Assembly: GCA_963727235.1 (NCBI GenBank)
Contig: CAVSFZ010000009.1
Location: forward strand, 62,001-126,000
DNA: 64,000 nucleotides
DNA from: CAVPTL01 sp963727235
GTDB taxonomy: Bacteria; Actinomycetota; Thermoleophilia; Gaiellales; JAICJC01
Direction of reading: 5' to 3'
Below are positions 47,393-55,650 of this stretch, piece after piece. Within the stretch, counting starts at the first letter, position 1. Every line of letters begins with the position of its first letter. Below the pieces are notes generated by a model, which saw only the letters and a list, made by a program, of their open reading frames with translations, made no database searches and was not told where the DNA came from. The translations under genes and the position numbers were made by a program.

Positions 47393-47902
47393 TCATGCGC
47401 CTGAGCCGGCCGCGCGGGTGCGGTCGGCCTTGCGCCGCTCGGCCAGCGTCGAGGACGGCACCACGAACACCGGCCGGTCGGAGAGCTCGACAACGTCACC
47501 GGCAACATCCCCGAGCAGGACCGACCCCAGCCCCGAGCGGCTACGTGATCCCAGAACGATCGCATGGGCGTCGAGCTCGTCGGCGTGCACCAGAATCGCA
47601 CCGTCGATCGGCATCGCCACCTTGACCGCGACCCCGTCGGCGGTGCCGCCGGCCGCCTCGACCAGCTGGGCGCCTTCCGCGGCGATCCGCTCAGCCAGCG
47701 CCTGCTCACGATCGTTGACGCTGGCCGAGTCCTGGACCACCTCCAACAGCTCGATCCCCAGCGGCTTGTCGGATTCGCCGAACGGCTGCCAGTAGCAGGC
47801 CACCACCATCGGCCGGTCGAACGTGGCGACGGCGGTGTCGAGCGCAGCTCGCGCTCCGTCAGACCCGTCGTAGCAGATCAGAATCGGGGCAACGAGCGCC
47901 AC
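47393..47902 (-). CDS. Universal stress protein (UspA family)
   Basis: This 169-aa single USP domain has PILICYDGSDGARAALDTA at the start, AHAIVLGSRSRSGLGSVLLG with the G-2X-G-9X-G(S/T)-like ATP-binding arrangement, and RPVFVVPSS at the end. ATP-binding USPs act in stress and dormancy responses. It is the third gene of a minus-strand operon that also contains the phosphate transporter gene (48134) and a small membrane protein gene (47907), with gaps of a few bases only. Confidence 0.88.
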   Translation of the reverse strand: MALVAPILICYDGSDGARAALDTAVATFDRPMVVACYWQPFGESDKPLGIELLEVVQDSASVNDREQALAERIAAEGAQLVEAAGGTADGVAVKVAMPIDGAILVHADELDAHAIVLGSRSRSGLGSVLLGDVAGDVVELSDRPVFVVPSSTLAERRKADRTRAAGSGA

Positions 47903-47906
47903 ATGG

Positions 47907-48137
47907 TCACCGGTCGACCAGGGCTGCCAGGCCCAGCGCGACGAGCACCACCAGCACTGCCACAGCGCCGGCGATCATCGCGTTACCGGCTCTGGTCGAA
48001 CCGCTGTCGCGGCGATCCAGGCCGACCACGCCCATCGACACCGCTGAGGGTGCGATCACGGCGACCGCAAACACCACCACAACGATCTGAGCCAGATCGG
48101 ACAGCGGCAGCACGTCGCTGAAGGAGAAGATCGTCAT
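47907..48137 (-). CDS. Small two-helix membrane protein
   Basis: The 76-aa protein has two hydrophobic segments, IVVVVFAVAVIAPSAVSMGVV (about 18-38) and AMIAGAVAVLVVLVALGLAAL (about 53-73), joined by a short charged loop DRRDSGSTRAG. Its ATG overlaps the phosphate transporter stop by 4 bases. It is 4 bases from the USP start, so its expression is tied to phosphate uptake. A role as a small regulatory subunit of the Pit transporter is possible but only inferred from the coupling. No family is recognised. Confidence 0.7.
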   Translation of the reverse strand: MTIFSFSDVLPLSDLAQIVVVVFAVAVIAPSAVSMGVVGLDRRDSGSTRAGNAMIAGAVAVLVVLVALGLAALVDR

Positions 48138-49279
48138 GCGGTTGCCAGCACCGGCTTCAGCGGCTCGTCGACGGGAAGCTCTTCCTCGATCACGTTCTCC
48201 GAGTTGACGGCGTTACGCCGCGAGAGGATGAAGATGAATGCCAGCACCGCGGCGGCGATCACCGCGACAAAGACCACGCCGGCGGTGTCGCTGGGGAAGG
48301 CGGCCACTGTCTCCTCGGCGCCCGCGCCCATCAGCGCTGCGGCCGGCATCGTCAGAATCCAGGCGAACACCATCCGGCGCACGACCGACCAGTGCACGAA
48401 CCCGTGCCTGCGGCCCAGCCCGGCCCCCATCACGCCACCCGACACCACCTGGGTGGTCGAGAGCGAGAAGCCGAAGAACGATGACGCCAGGATCGTCGTG
48501 GAGCTGGCGGTCTCGGCCGAGAAGCCCTGCGGAGCGGCGATGTCGGTGACCTTGGTACCGAGCGTGCGGATCACGCGCCAACCACCGGAGAAGGTGCCCA
48601 GTGCAACAGCGACCGCGCAGGTGACCTTGACCCACATCGGCACCCCGGCGTCGGCCGACAGCTGTCCGCCGGCGACCAGCGTCAGCACGATCACGCCCAT
48701 CGTCTTCTGGGCGTCGTTGGTGCCGTGGGCAAGGGCCACCAGCGAGCTGGAGAGGATCTGGCTGCTGCGGTAGCCCTTGGTGGCATTCTCGCCACTCAGC
48801 GAGCGCGTCAGGCGGTAGGCCAGCCGCGTTGCCAGGAAAGCGGCGCCGCCGCACACGAACGGCGCGATCAGCGCGGGGATCAGGACTTTCTCACCGACTC
48901 CGCTCCAGATCACGCCGGCCGAGCCCTCGGCCGCCAGCACCGACCCGATCACTCCGCCCACCAGGGCGTGCGACGAGGACGATGGGATGCCCATGTACCA
49001 GGTGATCACGTTCCACACGATCGCACCCACCAGGCCGGCGAAGATGATCGGCACGGTGATCATGGTCTGATCCACGATGCCGCTGGCGATGGTGGCCGCG
49101 ACCGCCACCGACAGAAACGCCCCGATCAGGTTCAGCACCGCCGCCAGCGCCACCGCAATCCGCGGCCGCAGCGCCCGAGTGGCGATGGTGGTTGCCATCG
49201 CGTTTGCGGTGTCGTGGAAACCGTTGGTGAAATCGAACACCAACGCGGTCGCCACTGTGAGGATCACCAGACCAAGCAT
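48134..49279 (-). CDS. PiT-family inorganic phosphate transporter
   Basis: The 381-aa membrane protein has the two inverted signature repeats of the PiT family: DFTNGFHDTANAMATTIATRAL near the N-terminus and ALAHGTNDAQKTMGVIVLTL in the second half. SSSHALVGGVIGS and FSLSTTQVVSGGVMGAG are the paired re-entrant regions. It moves phosphate, probably as a metal-phosphate complex, with protons or sodium. Its C-terminus has a Glu-rich cytoplasmic tail. ATG 49279 is used; a TTG codon lies just before it. Pho-box-like repeats lie about 50-90 bases upstream. It is the first gene of an operon with the small membrane protein and the USP. Confidence 0.9.
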   Translation of the reverse strand: MLGLVILTVATALVFDFTNGFHDTANAMATTIATRALRPRIAVALAAVLNLIGAFLSVAVAATIASGIVDQTMITVPIIFAGLVGAIVWNVITWYMGIPSSSSHALVGGVIGSVLAAEGSAGVIWSGVGEKVLIPALIAPFVCGGAAFLATRLAYRLTRSLSGENATKGYRSSQILSSSLVALAHGTNDAQKTMGVIVLTLVAGGQLSADAGVPMWVKVTCAVAVALGTFSGGWRVIRTLGTKVTDIAAPQGFSAETASSTTILASSFFGFSLSTTQVVSGGVMGAGLGRRHGFVHWSVVRRMVFAWILTMPAAALMGAGAEETVAAFPSDTAGVVFVAVIAAAVLAFIFILSRRNAVNSENVIEEELPVDEPLKPVLATA

Positions 49280-49330
49280 CAAGCAATGTGTACCAGGCTT
49301 TAAGCAGGGGTATTAACCAAATAGACACAT

Positions 49331-49373
49331 CTTCACCACTTGTTATCCAAGTGGCACCAAACGTTCACCACCC
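49331..49373. promoter_or_regulatory. Pho-box-like direct repeats between the phosphate transporter and DUF389 genes
   Basis: GTTCACC-like units occur at 49331 (CTTCACC), 49342 (GTTATCC), 49352 (TGGCACC) and 49363 (GTTCACC), at spacings of 10-11 bp. This is the layout of PhoP boxes in streptomycetes. Only the outer two are good matches. Confidence 0.35.
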
Positions 49374-49392
49374 CGTGAGCGCCACCGGATGA

Positions 49393-49398
49393 CAAAAT
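49393..49398 (+). promoter_or_regulatory. -10-like hexamer CAAAAT, leaderless start
   Basis: It is 6 bases before ATG 49405. The first base departs from the TANNNT pattern. Confidence 0.45.
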
Positions 49399-49404
49399 CG
49401 GCCG

Positions 49405-50310
49405 ATGCTGTTCGTCCGCGCCTTCCTCACGTCCGATCAGGCGGAGGATGTGGTACGCCATCTGAGCAAGCTGGACGGGGTCAGTCACATCGCCAGGTCG
49501 CGGCTGGTCGAGCCCGGCCGCGAGGTGGTCACCTGCGACATCCGGCCGGAGCGGGCCGACGATGCGGTGGCGGTGTTCGACCAGTTGGAGATCGCCGAGA
49601 CCGACGTGCTGATGGCGCGGATGTCGCTGATCGCACCGGTCGGCTGGCGCCCGAACAGCCGGGCATCGCTGACCACCGACTCGCTGGTGTGGGCCGACCT
49701 GCTGGGCGAGGCCCGCGTGCAGGCGCGCACGGTGGTGCGCTACCTCGTGTTCATGATCATCGCCGGGATCATCGCCGGGTTCGGCGTGCTCGACGCCAAC
49801 ACCATCCTGATCGTCGGAGCGATGGCGCTCAGCCCCGACCTGCTGCCCGTGTCAGCGGCCTGCGTGGGGCTGGTCACCTTCCGCCGGCGGCTGGCCGCCC
49901 GGGCCACGCTGACGCTGGTGGTCGGGCTCGGGGTCGCAACCTTGGCGGCGTGCCTGCTGACGCTGCTCCTGGACGTCACAGATCACCTGCCGTCGGGCTT
50001 CACCGGCGCCGATTCGGGACTGGGAGCCGTCCCCACCGTGAACGTGGAGACAGTCGGGGTCGCATTCGTGGCCGGAATTGCCGGGATGCTCGCATTCGAG
50101 ACGCGGGCGGGGCAAGCCGTGGGAGTGGCCATCTCGGTGACCACCATCCCGGCAGCGGCGTATGCCGGGGTCGCACTGGCGCTGGGAGACGGACACCACG
50201 CCACCGGCTCACTCAAAGTGCTGGGTGTGAACGTGTTCATGCTGCTGCTGGGAGGCACACTCACGCTGGCAGTTCAGAAGCTGGGCGCCGATCGCCCTGT
50301 AAGGCAGTGA
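49405..50310 (+). CDS. DUF389-family membrane protein
   Basis: The 301-aa protein has a soluble N-terminal alpha-beta domain of about 100 residues (VRAFLTSDQAEDVVRHLSKL, VVTCDIRPERADDAVAVFDQ), then six membrane helices. TVVRYLVFMIIAGIIAGFGV and NTILIVGAMALSPDLLPVSA form the conserved DUF389 core, where the MALSPD-like motif is diagnostic. The function of DUF389/TIGR00341 is unknown. ATG 49405 is leaderless. Its last 50 bases overlap the 3' end of the convergent CPBP gene. It is divergent from the phosphate transporter operon and may share the Pho-like region. Confidence 0.85.
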   Translation: MLFVRAFLTSDQAEDVVRHLSKLDGVSHIARSRLVEPGREVVTCDIRPERADDAVAVFDQLEIAETDVLMARMSLIAPVGWRPNSRASLTTDSLVWADLLGEARVQARTVVRYLVFMIIAGIIAGFGVLDANTILIVGAMALSPDLLPVSAACVGLVTFRRRLAARATLTLVVGLGVATLAACLLTLLLDVTDHLPSGFTGADSGLGAVPTVNVETVGVAFVAGIAGMLAFETRAGQAVGVAISVTTIPAAAYAGVALALGDGHHATGSLKVLGVNVFMLLLGGTLTLAVQKLGADRPVRQ

Positions 50311-51634
50311 CGCCAACCGCAATCAGCGCCAGAGCGGTCGCGAGGAATGCGACCAGCGACTGATCCAGGATGGCTGATCGCGTGGTGGTCAGGTACGGCA
50401 CCGGGGTGACGGTGAACACGAGGCAGATGCCCGCCGCTGCGGAGGCGATCCGAGGGCGCACGCCCACAGTCGTCGCCGCCAGCCCGCACAGCCCGAAGCT
50501 GATCAGCGCGTAGCCGAGCACGATCAGCTCCACCAGCGCGTCGGAGGCAAATCCGAGCTGGGCCGCGCGCAGGACGATCACCACCACGCACCCCAATCCC
50601 CCCAGGAGACAGGTGGTCGCCGGGGCGCCCCACACTTGCACTCCGGTTACCAGGAGCCAGCACAGCACGGGCATCGCCACCGCTGCTGTCAGCAGCCGCC
50701 CGGCAGTCTCGAACTCGCCCCCGCCGGCATCAAACACCGCGTGCACCGACACCAGCGAGACCCCTGCCGCCAGCGCCAGCCCGGCCACCACCCATGCACC
50801 GACCGGCGGGGTGGGCAGGCCGGCGAGCCTCCCGGCCAGCGCCTGAGCCACCTCAACCACCCAGGCTGAGGCCCTGCGCGACCCCATGGTGAGCGCGTCT
50901 CGCGACTCGGCTCGGGTGACGACCAGGCTCGACACCAGCACGATCAGCGGCGGCGCGGCGAGCAGCCCGGCGCCGGTCACCAACGTGGCGACCGTGTTCT
51001 GAGCGGCGTGCAGCCCGATCCCGGTACGCACCGAACCGGTGCGGCGGCGGATCCAGCACAGCACGATGCCCTCGGCCACGAACGGGATCAGGACACCGCC
51101 GACGCCGTGCAGAGCCGCCCATACAAGCGACGAAACGACCGCTCCCGGCCAGAACCCCAGCCGCATCTCCAAACCGGCCAGCAGGAAGCCCCGCATCGAG
51201 ATCTCCTCCATCCAGGGCGCGATCAGGATGGCCGACCAGCTGACCAGCAGCACCACTCCCAGGCTGCGGTGCTCGAGTGGCACGTTGGTGGTGCCACGCA
51301 GGCCCACCGCTTTACTGATCATGTCCAGCAGCGGGAACACCAGCAGCAGGAACGCGACCTGAATCCCGATCGAGATGCCCACTCCGCTGGATCGCCCGGT
51401 GCCGGTGAGGGGGGCGCTGGCCACACCGGAGGGACGCGCGATCTCCGTCGACAGCCGGATCGCCACCACCGCCAGGAAGGCGATCACCAGCACCGCCGGG
51501 ATGGCTGCGGTCAGCGTGATCCGGCCGCCGACATCGGAGGCCGCGTAACCGCCTATCTCGATTCCCAGGTACAGCGCTCCGCAGACACAGGCTGCGGCGA
51601 CCAACACCAGCCACCGCCGGTCAGGCACCGGCAC
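50261..51634 (-). CDS. CPBP-family intramembrane metalloprotease
   Basis: The 457-aa protein has more than ten membrane segments. The CPBP (Abi) active-site motifs are APWMEEISMRGFLLAGLE (EExxxR), SSLVWAALHGVG (the FxxxH-type His) and IGLHAAQNTVATLV (HxxxN). These proteases cut within the membrane or, as in related members, act in prenylated-substrate processing or bacteriocin immunity. The C-terminal half (about 240-457) is an additional hydrophobic domain with no recognised motif, which makes it longer than typical CPBP proteins. It overlaps the GNAT gene upstream by 14 bases and DUF389 at the 3' end. Confidence 0.82.
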   Translation of the reverse strand: MPVPDRRWLVLVAAACVCGALYLGIEIGGYAASDVGGRITLTAAIPAVLVIAFLAVVAIRLSTEIARPSGVASAPLTGTGRSSGVGISIGIQVAFLLLVFPLLDMISKAVGLRGTTNVPLEHRSLGVVLLVSWSAILIAPWMEEISMRGFLLAGLEMRLGFWPGAVVSSLVWAALHGVGGVLIPFVAEGIVLCWIRRRTGSVRTGIGLHAAQNTVATLVTGAGLLAAPPLIVLVSSLVVTRAESRDALTMGSRRASAWVVEVAQALAGRLAGLPTPPVGAWVVAGLALAAGVSLVSVHAVFDAGGGEFETAGRLLTAAVAMPVLCWLLVTGVQVWGAPATTCLLGGLGCVVVIVLRAAQLGFASDALVELIVLGYALISFGLCGLAATTVGVRPRIASAAAGICLVFTVTPVPYLTTTRSAILDQSLVAFLATALALIAVGVTALQGDRRPASELPA

Positions 51635-52586
51635 GCAGCTCCTTCTCCCAGCTGGCGACCTCGGGCGTGAACTCCATGCCCAGCCGCTGATAGAGCCGGA
51701 CAGCAGCAGTGGGCTCGCTGTGGGTCACCGACAGTCCCACGCCGACCCGCCCGCGGTCGTGAAAGATCCCGAAGGCGTTGAGGGTCAGCAGCTCCCCGAC
51801 GCCCCGCCCGCGGGCGCGGGGGCGCACCGCCAGCAGCGAGATCCAGCCGTGCAGTGGGTGATCTTGGATCTCGGCTCTGCCCACCAGCGCACCGACCACG
51901 ACATCGCCGTCCCAGGCAACCAGCCACAGGCTGGGGTCAAACGGCCGGCTTTCGATATAGCGGTGACGGAACACCTCCCACGACGGCCAGCCGCTGCCGT
52001 CCCAGGCGCCGATGAAGCCTTCGGTCAAGCAGTCGTAGACCGCGCGTTCCTGCCCCGGCTGGATCGCTCGGATCACGATCCCGTCCACCACCGGAGGCGC
52101 TGGGGGCGCCCCGTCGAACGCGACCAGGGCGACGTACGTGCGGGAGACCTCGACGTATCCGAGCGTGCGCAGCAGCTCCGCCACCCGCGGCTCGTCGGGG
52201 ATGGTCACCGCCTCGAGCATGACGCGACCGCCCGCCGGCGCAAGGTCGGCGTACCGCTGTGCCCGCCGCTCGGTCTCTGCCACCACCGCTGCACCCAGGC
52301 CTCGCCCGTGGTGGGCGATCGCCACCACGCCCACCGCCTGGATGCTCGTGTACGGAGGGGAGGACTCGACCGAGAGCGTGCCCACCATCACGCCGTCAGC
52401 GTCGACCACCACGGCCACGTCGCGTTCCAGGTCGGTGTTGGGCCCGAACCAGATCTCGGAGAGCCAATCGGCGGTGGCCGGCGACCGGCCGGAGAGCGCC
52501 TCCGGCTCTTCGTTCAGGAGCGCCAGGGCAGTGTCCAGCTCGGCGGGACGGGGTGGGCGCAGGGAATAGCCGGCCGGCAGTACCAT
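51621..52586 (-). CDS. Two-domain GNAT acetyltransferase
   Basis: The 321-aa protein has two GNAT folds. The first half contains VGVVAIAHHGRGLGAAVVAE, with R/H-G-R-G-L-G as acetyl-CoA loop. The second half contains SLLAVRPRARGRGVGELLTLNAF with R-G-R-G-V-G, then VGLSVTHSEPTAAVRLYQRLGMEF. Both domains look able to bind acetyl-CoA, unlike the tandem GNAT at 40275. It resembles mycothiol synthase in layout; the substrate is unproven. ATG 52586 is leaderless, with TATCAT 6 bases upstream. It is divergent from the VOC gene at 52635. Its 3' end overlaps the start of the CPBP gene, so the two form an operon. Confidence 0.83.
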   Translation of the reverse strand: MVLPAGYSLRPPRPAELDTALALLNEEPEALSGRSPATADWLSEIWFGPNTDLERDVAVVVDADGVMVGTLSVESSPPYTSIQAVGVVAIAHHGRGLGAAVVAETERRAQRYADLAPAGGRVMLEAVTIPDEPRVAELLRTLGYVEVSRTYVALVAFDGAPPAPPVVDGIVIRAIQPGQERAVYDCLTEGFIGAWDGSGWPSWEVFRHRYIESRPFDPSLWLVAWDGDVVVGALVGRAEIQDHPLHGWISLLAVRPRARGRGVGELLTLNAFGIFHDRGRVGVGLSVTHSEPTAAVRLYQRLGMEFTPEVASWEKELRAGA

Positions 52587-52592
52587 CGCCCG

Positions 52593-52598
52593 ATGATA
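52593..52598 (-). promoter_or_regulatory. -10 hexamer TATCAT (minus strand), leaderless start
   Basis: It is 6 bases before ATG 52586 on the minus strand. Confidence 0.6.
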
Positions 52599-52621
52599 CG
52601 GCGGGGGATGGGCGGCCGCGG

Positions 52622-52627
52622 TAGGCT
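52622..52627 (+). promoter_or_regulatory. -10 hexamer TAGGCT, leaderless start
   Basis: It is 7 bases before ATG 52635, divergent from the -10 at 52593-52598. Confidence 0.55.
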
Positions 52628-52634
52628 CGCACCA

Positions 52635-53093
52635 ATGCGCCAAGCATCCGGCATCGACCACGTCGGCGTGACCTCATCGGATCTCGAGCGGTCGCTGGCC
52701 TTCTACTGTGACCTGCTGGGGATGATCGTGATCGATCAGGGGGTCGAGGAGTCGACCGAGATCGCGACGCTACTGGGCATCGACGGGGTTTCGTTCGAGT
52801 TCGCAGACCTCGACTCGGGGGACGGGCGGGTGTTCGAGCTGCTTCGATACCGCCGCCCCGAAGGCACGCCGGGCCCGGTCGCTCAGCCGTTCGACCCGGG
52901 CACACCCCATCTGGCGATCAGGGTGGCCGATCTGGACGCGGTCGCCGCCCGCCTGGCCGAGGCCGGCGTGACGATGATCTCACGCGCCCCGCTGGCGATC
53001 GACGAGCCCGGAACGCCGTGGGACGGCGGGCGCTACCTGCTCACGCGCGACCCCGACGGGGTGATCGTCGAGCTGGTCGAGCGTTCTGACTGA
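52635..53093 (+). CDS. VOC-family protein
   Basis: The 152-aa protein has GIDHVGVTSSDLERSLAFYC with the first metal-ligand His. GTPHLAIRVADLDAVAARLA holds a second His, and LLTRDPDGVIVELVER ends with the typical Glu. The 2-His-1-Glu set is complete, so it is likely a metal enzyme of the glyoxalase or extradiol-dioxygenase type. A short insertion (RRPEGTPGPVAQPFDP) precedes the second half. The ATG at 52635 is leaderless. The substrate cannot be named. Confidence 0.85.
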   Translation: MRQASGIDHVGVTSSDLERSLAFYCDLLGMIVIDQGVEESTEIATLLGIDGVSFEFADLDSGDGRVFELLRYRRPEGTPGPVAQPFDPGTPHLAIRVADLDAVAARLAEAGVTMISRAPLAIDEPGTPWDGGRYLLTRDPDGVIVELVERSD

Positions 53094-53106
53094 TTTCCGA
53101 ATCCCG

Positions 53107-53112
53107 TAAGCT
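53107..53112 (+). promoter_or_regulatory. -10 hexamer TAAGCT, leaderless start
   Basis: It is 6 bases before ATG 53119. Confidence 0.6.
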
Positions 53113-53118
53113 GGCCGA

Positions 53119-53484
53119 ATGTCCTACGAGGAGCTGGTTAACTACATTGTCAAGGCGGTCGAGGCGGTCGGCATCACGATCATGGTGGTCGGTGGACTGG
53201 TGGCGCTGATCGCGTTTGTGCCGGCGACGCTCGACCCTCAACGGCGGCAGAACTCCTACCAGCAGCTGCGCCGCACCTTCGGCCGCTGCGTCCTGCTCGG
53301 ACTCGAAGTGCTGATCGTCGCCGACATCGTCCGCACCGTCGTCGTCGACCAGACCCTCGAGAGCGTCGTGGTGCTGGGAGTGATCGTGCTCATCCGCATC
53401 ATCCTGAGCTTCTCGCTCGAGGTCGAAATCGACGGCACGTGGCCGTGGAACCGACGGGGCGGCAAATCTGTGAACCAACACTGA
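53119..53484 (+). CDS. DUF1622-family membrane protein
   Basis: This 121-aa protein has three hydrophobic segments: GITIMVVGGLVALIAFVPAT, a central LGLEVLIVADIVRTVVV and SVVVLGVIVLIRIILSFSL. The block GRCVLLGLEVLIVADIVRTV, then RIILSFSLEVEIDG, is the conserved core of DUF1622. The function is not known. ATG 53119 is leaderless. The C-terminus is short and basic. It is convergent with the basic membrane protein gene across a 13-base gap. Confidence 0.85.
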   Translation: MSYEELVNYIVKAVEAVGITIMVVGGLVALIAFVPATLDPQRRQNSYQQLRRTFGRCVLLGLEVLIVADIVRTVVVDQTLESVVVLGVIVLIRIILSFSLEVEIDGTWPWNRRGGKSVNQH

Positions 53485-53497
53485 GAATCGAGAGCGC

Positions 53498-53941
53498 CTA
53501 GCCAGACGAAGGAGAGGCGGGAGCTTTGGTGGCGGCGTATACCGTGCCGGCGACTGCGCCCGTCCCGACGACTATGACCGCCGTGTTTCGCATGCGGTGA
53601 CGCCGGGGTGCGTGGAGCGAGAGGCTGGCAGCCCGAGACGCGTGATGACTCGCGCGGCGAAGCCGACGTGCCACCCGTTTGTCGGTCAGCGCTTTGGCGA
53701 CGCCGATTCTCTGTACACGGTGGGCGGCGCGCAACGCGTCTCTCCTCGCCCTGTGAGACTCTGCGTGAACGCGGTGATCGCTCGCAGCACGGCTTGCGGA
53801 TTCGAGCACATGGTGTGCCCGATGCCTGGCCTCGACGGTGTTGATGCTGCGAATTGCGGAGGCCGCCAGCAGGCTCATGCCAAGAACACGGCGACGCCGG
53901 CGCCGCCGAACCACGGGACGCCTCGTTTTTTCGAGAGACAT
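53498..53941 (-). CDS. Arg/His-rich basic protein with a C-terminal membrane helix
   Basis: The 147-aa protein is strongly basic. After RRPVVRRRRRRRVLGMSLL it has a helical region rich in His, Arg and Ala (HRAHHVLESASRAASDHRVH, LRRASHHASRAASLSLHAPR). It ends with a hydrophobic stretch, NTAVIVVGTGAVAGTVYAATKA, likely a tail anchor. No family is recognised; nucleic-acid or membrane binding is plausible from composition. AAGGAGT lies 6 bases upstream of ATG 53941, which is why the longer in-frame version (to 54094) is not used. Confidence 0.55.
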   Translation of the reverse strand: MSLEKTRRPVVRRRRRRRVLGMSLLAASAIRSINTVEARHRAHHVLESASRAASDHRVHAESHRARRDALRAAHRVQRIGVAKALTDKRVARRLRRASHHASRAASLSLHAPRRHRMRNTAVIVVGTGAVAGTVYAATKAPASPSSG

Positions 53942-54371
53942 GGAGAACTCCTTGGTCGGTTCGTGTGGCAGTTCATGTGCACCCTCGCCGGAGACTGCAC
54001 CTGCCGCATCGGGGCCAACACCATCACCGCTCAGTAGTGAGCCGCAGCGACGCACCGAACGTGCGATGCAGGTCAATCCTCGTCGTCGATCCACGCGAAA
54101 GGAGCACAGAAGCGGATCTGCTGGTGTGCCAGCGGCGAACCCACGAACCGCCAGGCCTTGGAACTGTGCCCTTCCAGCTCCGCGTTAACCACATTTACGT
54201 AGAGCGCCCGCACCATTCCGTCGTCCAACCTGTAGCGCGGAACCACGAAAACCTGAAGCACCCCGGGAATTGTGGAGGTTCCGAGTCCAGGCGTGCCGCG
54301 TTTGGAGGAGGGAGAATGCTGGGTTATGTCCAGACCACATGGAAGTACCCGCTAGAGCTGTTGGGTGGTGG
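53942..54371. other. Gap of about 430 bases before the IS element; one doubtful small ORF
   Basis: The only candidate gene here is a 62-codon minus-strand frame at 54073-54261 with GTG start. It reads VFVVPRYRLDDGMVRALYVN and RFVGSPLAHQQIRFCAPFAW, a plausible protein-like mix but without a ribosome site or recognised family. The frame is open upstream as far as the IS, so it could also be the 3' end of a gene interrupted there. No RNA gene or repeat copy is seen. Confidence 0.35.
54073..54261 (-). CDS. Doubtful small protein (62 aa) or 3' fragment of a lost gene
   Basis: The minus-strand frame from GTG 54261 encodes 62 residues with alternating hydrophobic and charged segments (LDDGMVRALYVNVVNAELEG) and an acidic end (WIDDED). 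Its amino-acid use is more protein-like than that of chance frames in this GC-rich sequence. There is no Shine-Dalgarno sequence and no -10 box, and the frame is open upstream. It may be a remnant. It is kept only as a possibility. Confidence 0.3.
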   Translation of the reverse strand: MLQVFVVPRYRLDDGMVRALYVNVVNAELEGHSSKAWRFVGSPLAHQQIRFCAPFAWIDDED

Positions 54372-54397
54372 TGAGGCGTCCCGGGTTTGACGGAGAC
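54372..54397 (+). repeat. Left terminal inverted repeat of the IS3 element
   Basis: It starts TGAGGCGTCCCGGG and pairs with 55651-55676, with one mismatch near the inner edge (A for G in GACGG(A/G)GAC). Confidence 0.9.
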
Positions 54398-54437
54398 TTC
54401 GAGGCCAGGTATTTGATCTGGCGGGAGGAGGTTCGTC

Positions 54438-54740
54438 ATGCCGAGAGCGAGGAAGTATCCGGTGGAGTTGTTGGATCGGGCGGCGCGGGTGGTGTTCGAG
54501 TCGGGGCGTCCGGTCACGCATGTTGCTGCTGATCTGGGGTTGCCGTCTGAGACGTTGCGGAAGTATGTGCGGCAGGTGGAGGCTGATGAGGGGCGGCGGC
54601 CGGATCTGCCCACAGCTGAGGAGCGTGAGGAGATCAAGCGGCTGCGGCAAGAGAATTTCGAGTTGCGCAGGGCGAATGAGATCTTGAAGGCTGCTTCGGT
54701 GTTTTTCGCGGGCGAGCTCGATCCTCACCGTCCGAAGTGA
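54438..54740 (+). CDS. IS3-family transposase OrfA
   Basis: The 100-aa protein has an N-terminal helix-turn-helix (KYPVELLDRAARVVFESG, HVAADLGLPSETLRKYVRQ) that binds the IS ends. A leucine-zipper-like tail EEREEIKRLRQENFELRRAN follows, and then EILKAASVFFAGELDP, the typical end of OrfA in this group. GGGAGGAGG precedes ATG 54438. Its TGA overlaps the GTG of orfB by 4 bases. orfB is in the -1 frame relative to orfA, but no slippery A-rich heptamer is apparent at the junction, so coupling rather than frameshifting may produce OrfB. Confidence 0.92.
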   Translation: MPRARKYPVELLDRAARVVFESGRPVTHVAADLGLPSETLRKYVRQVEADEGRRPDLPTAEEREEIKRLRQENFELRRANEILKAASVFFAGELDPHRPK

Positions 54741-55603
54741 GCGCGTTTATCGACGCGTATCGTGGTCGCTTCGGGGTCGAGCCGATCTGCACAGTCTTGG
54801 GCGTGTCGGCGTCTGCCTACTACTACCGTGCCAGCGGTCATCGCTCGACCAGATCGGTGGAGGACGAGCGGCTGGTGGCACGGATCCGTGAGTTGCACGC
54901 GCCCAACTACTACGCGTACGGCTCTCGGCGGATGTGGAAAGCGCTGCTGCGAGAGGGCGAACAGGTCGGCCAGGGGCGGGTCGAGCGGCTGATGCGACGA
55001 AACGGCATCCAGGGCGCGAAACGGCGCGGCAAGCCGTGGCGCACGACGATCCCAGGTGCCTTGCCCAAGCGCCACCCCGACTTGGTCAACCGCGATTTCA
55101 CTACCACGGGCCGAAACCGGCTGTGGGTCGCTGATTTCACCTACCTGCGCTGCTGGGAGGGCGTCGTCTTCTTCGCGTTTGTGATCGACGCCTACGACCG
55201 CCAGGTACTCGGCTGGCAGTTTGCACCACACATGCGCACCACCCTGGTGCTCGACGCGTTACAGATGGCGCTTAGCATGACCGAGCGGGTCGAGCAGGTC
55301 GAGCTTGTCCACCACAGCGACGCCGGCAGCCAGTACACCTCGTTTGACTACAACCAGACCCTCGACGACCACCACGTGCTCGGCTCGATCGGATCGGTCG
55401 GCGACGCCTACGATAACGCGCTTGCCGAAAGCTTCGTGGACACCTTCAAGACCGAACTGATCCGCGACCGCATATGGCGCAGCCGCTCCCAACTCGAACT
55501 CGCCATCGTCGAATACGTCGCCTGGTACAACACCCACCGCTTACACAGCGCGCTCGGCGACGTGCCACCCAGCGAATACCACCAGCTCACACCACGACGC
55601 TAG
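54737..55603 (+). CDS. IS3-family transposase OrfB (DDE catalytic subunit)
   Basis: The 288-aa protein has an N-terminal HTH_21 part (RIRELHAPNYYAYGSRRMWK) and an integrase core. The DDE residues are in LWVADFTYLRC (first Asp), LVHHSDAGSQYTSFDY (second Asp) and DNALAESFVDTFKTELI (Glu). The C-terminus has VEYVAWYNTHRLHSALGDVP, conserved in IS3 transposases. It looks intact and, with OrfA, could still be active. GTG 54737 overlaps the end of orfA. Confidence 0.95.
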   Translation: MSAFIDAYRGRFGVEPICTVLGVSASAYYYRASGHRSTRSVEDERLVARIRELHAPNYYAYGSRRMWKALLREGEQVGQGRVERLMRRNGIQGAKRRGKPWRTTIPGALPKRHPDLVNRDFTTTGRNRLWVADFTYLRCWEGVVFFAFVIDAYDRQVLGWQFAPHMRTTLVLDALQMALSMTERVEQVELVHHSDAGSQYTSFDYNQTLDDHHVLGSIGSVGDAYDNALAESFVDTFKTELIRDRIWRSRSQLELAIVEYVAWYNTHRLHSALGDVPPSEYHQLTPRR

Positions 55604-55650
55604 GGTCACACACAAAGACCAGACCGGAAAACAGGAAACCAATCAACACG

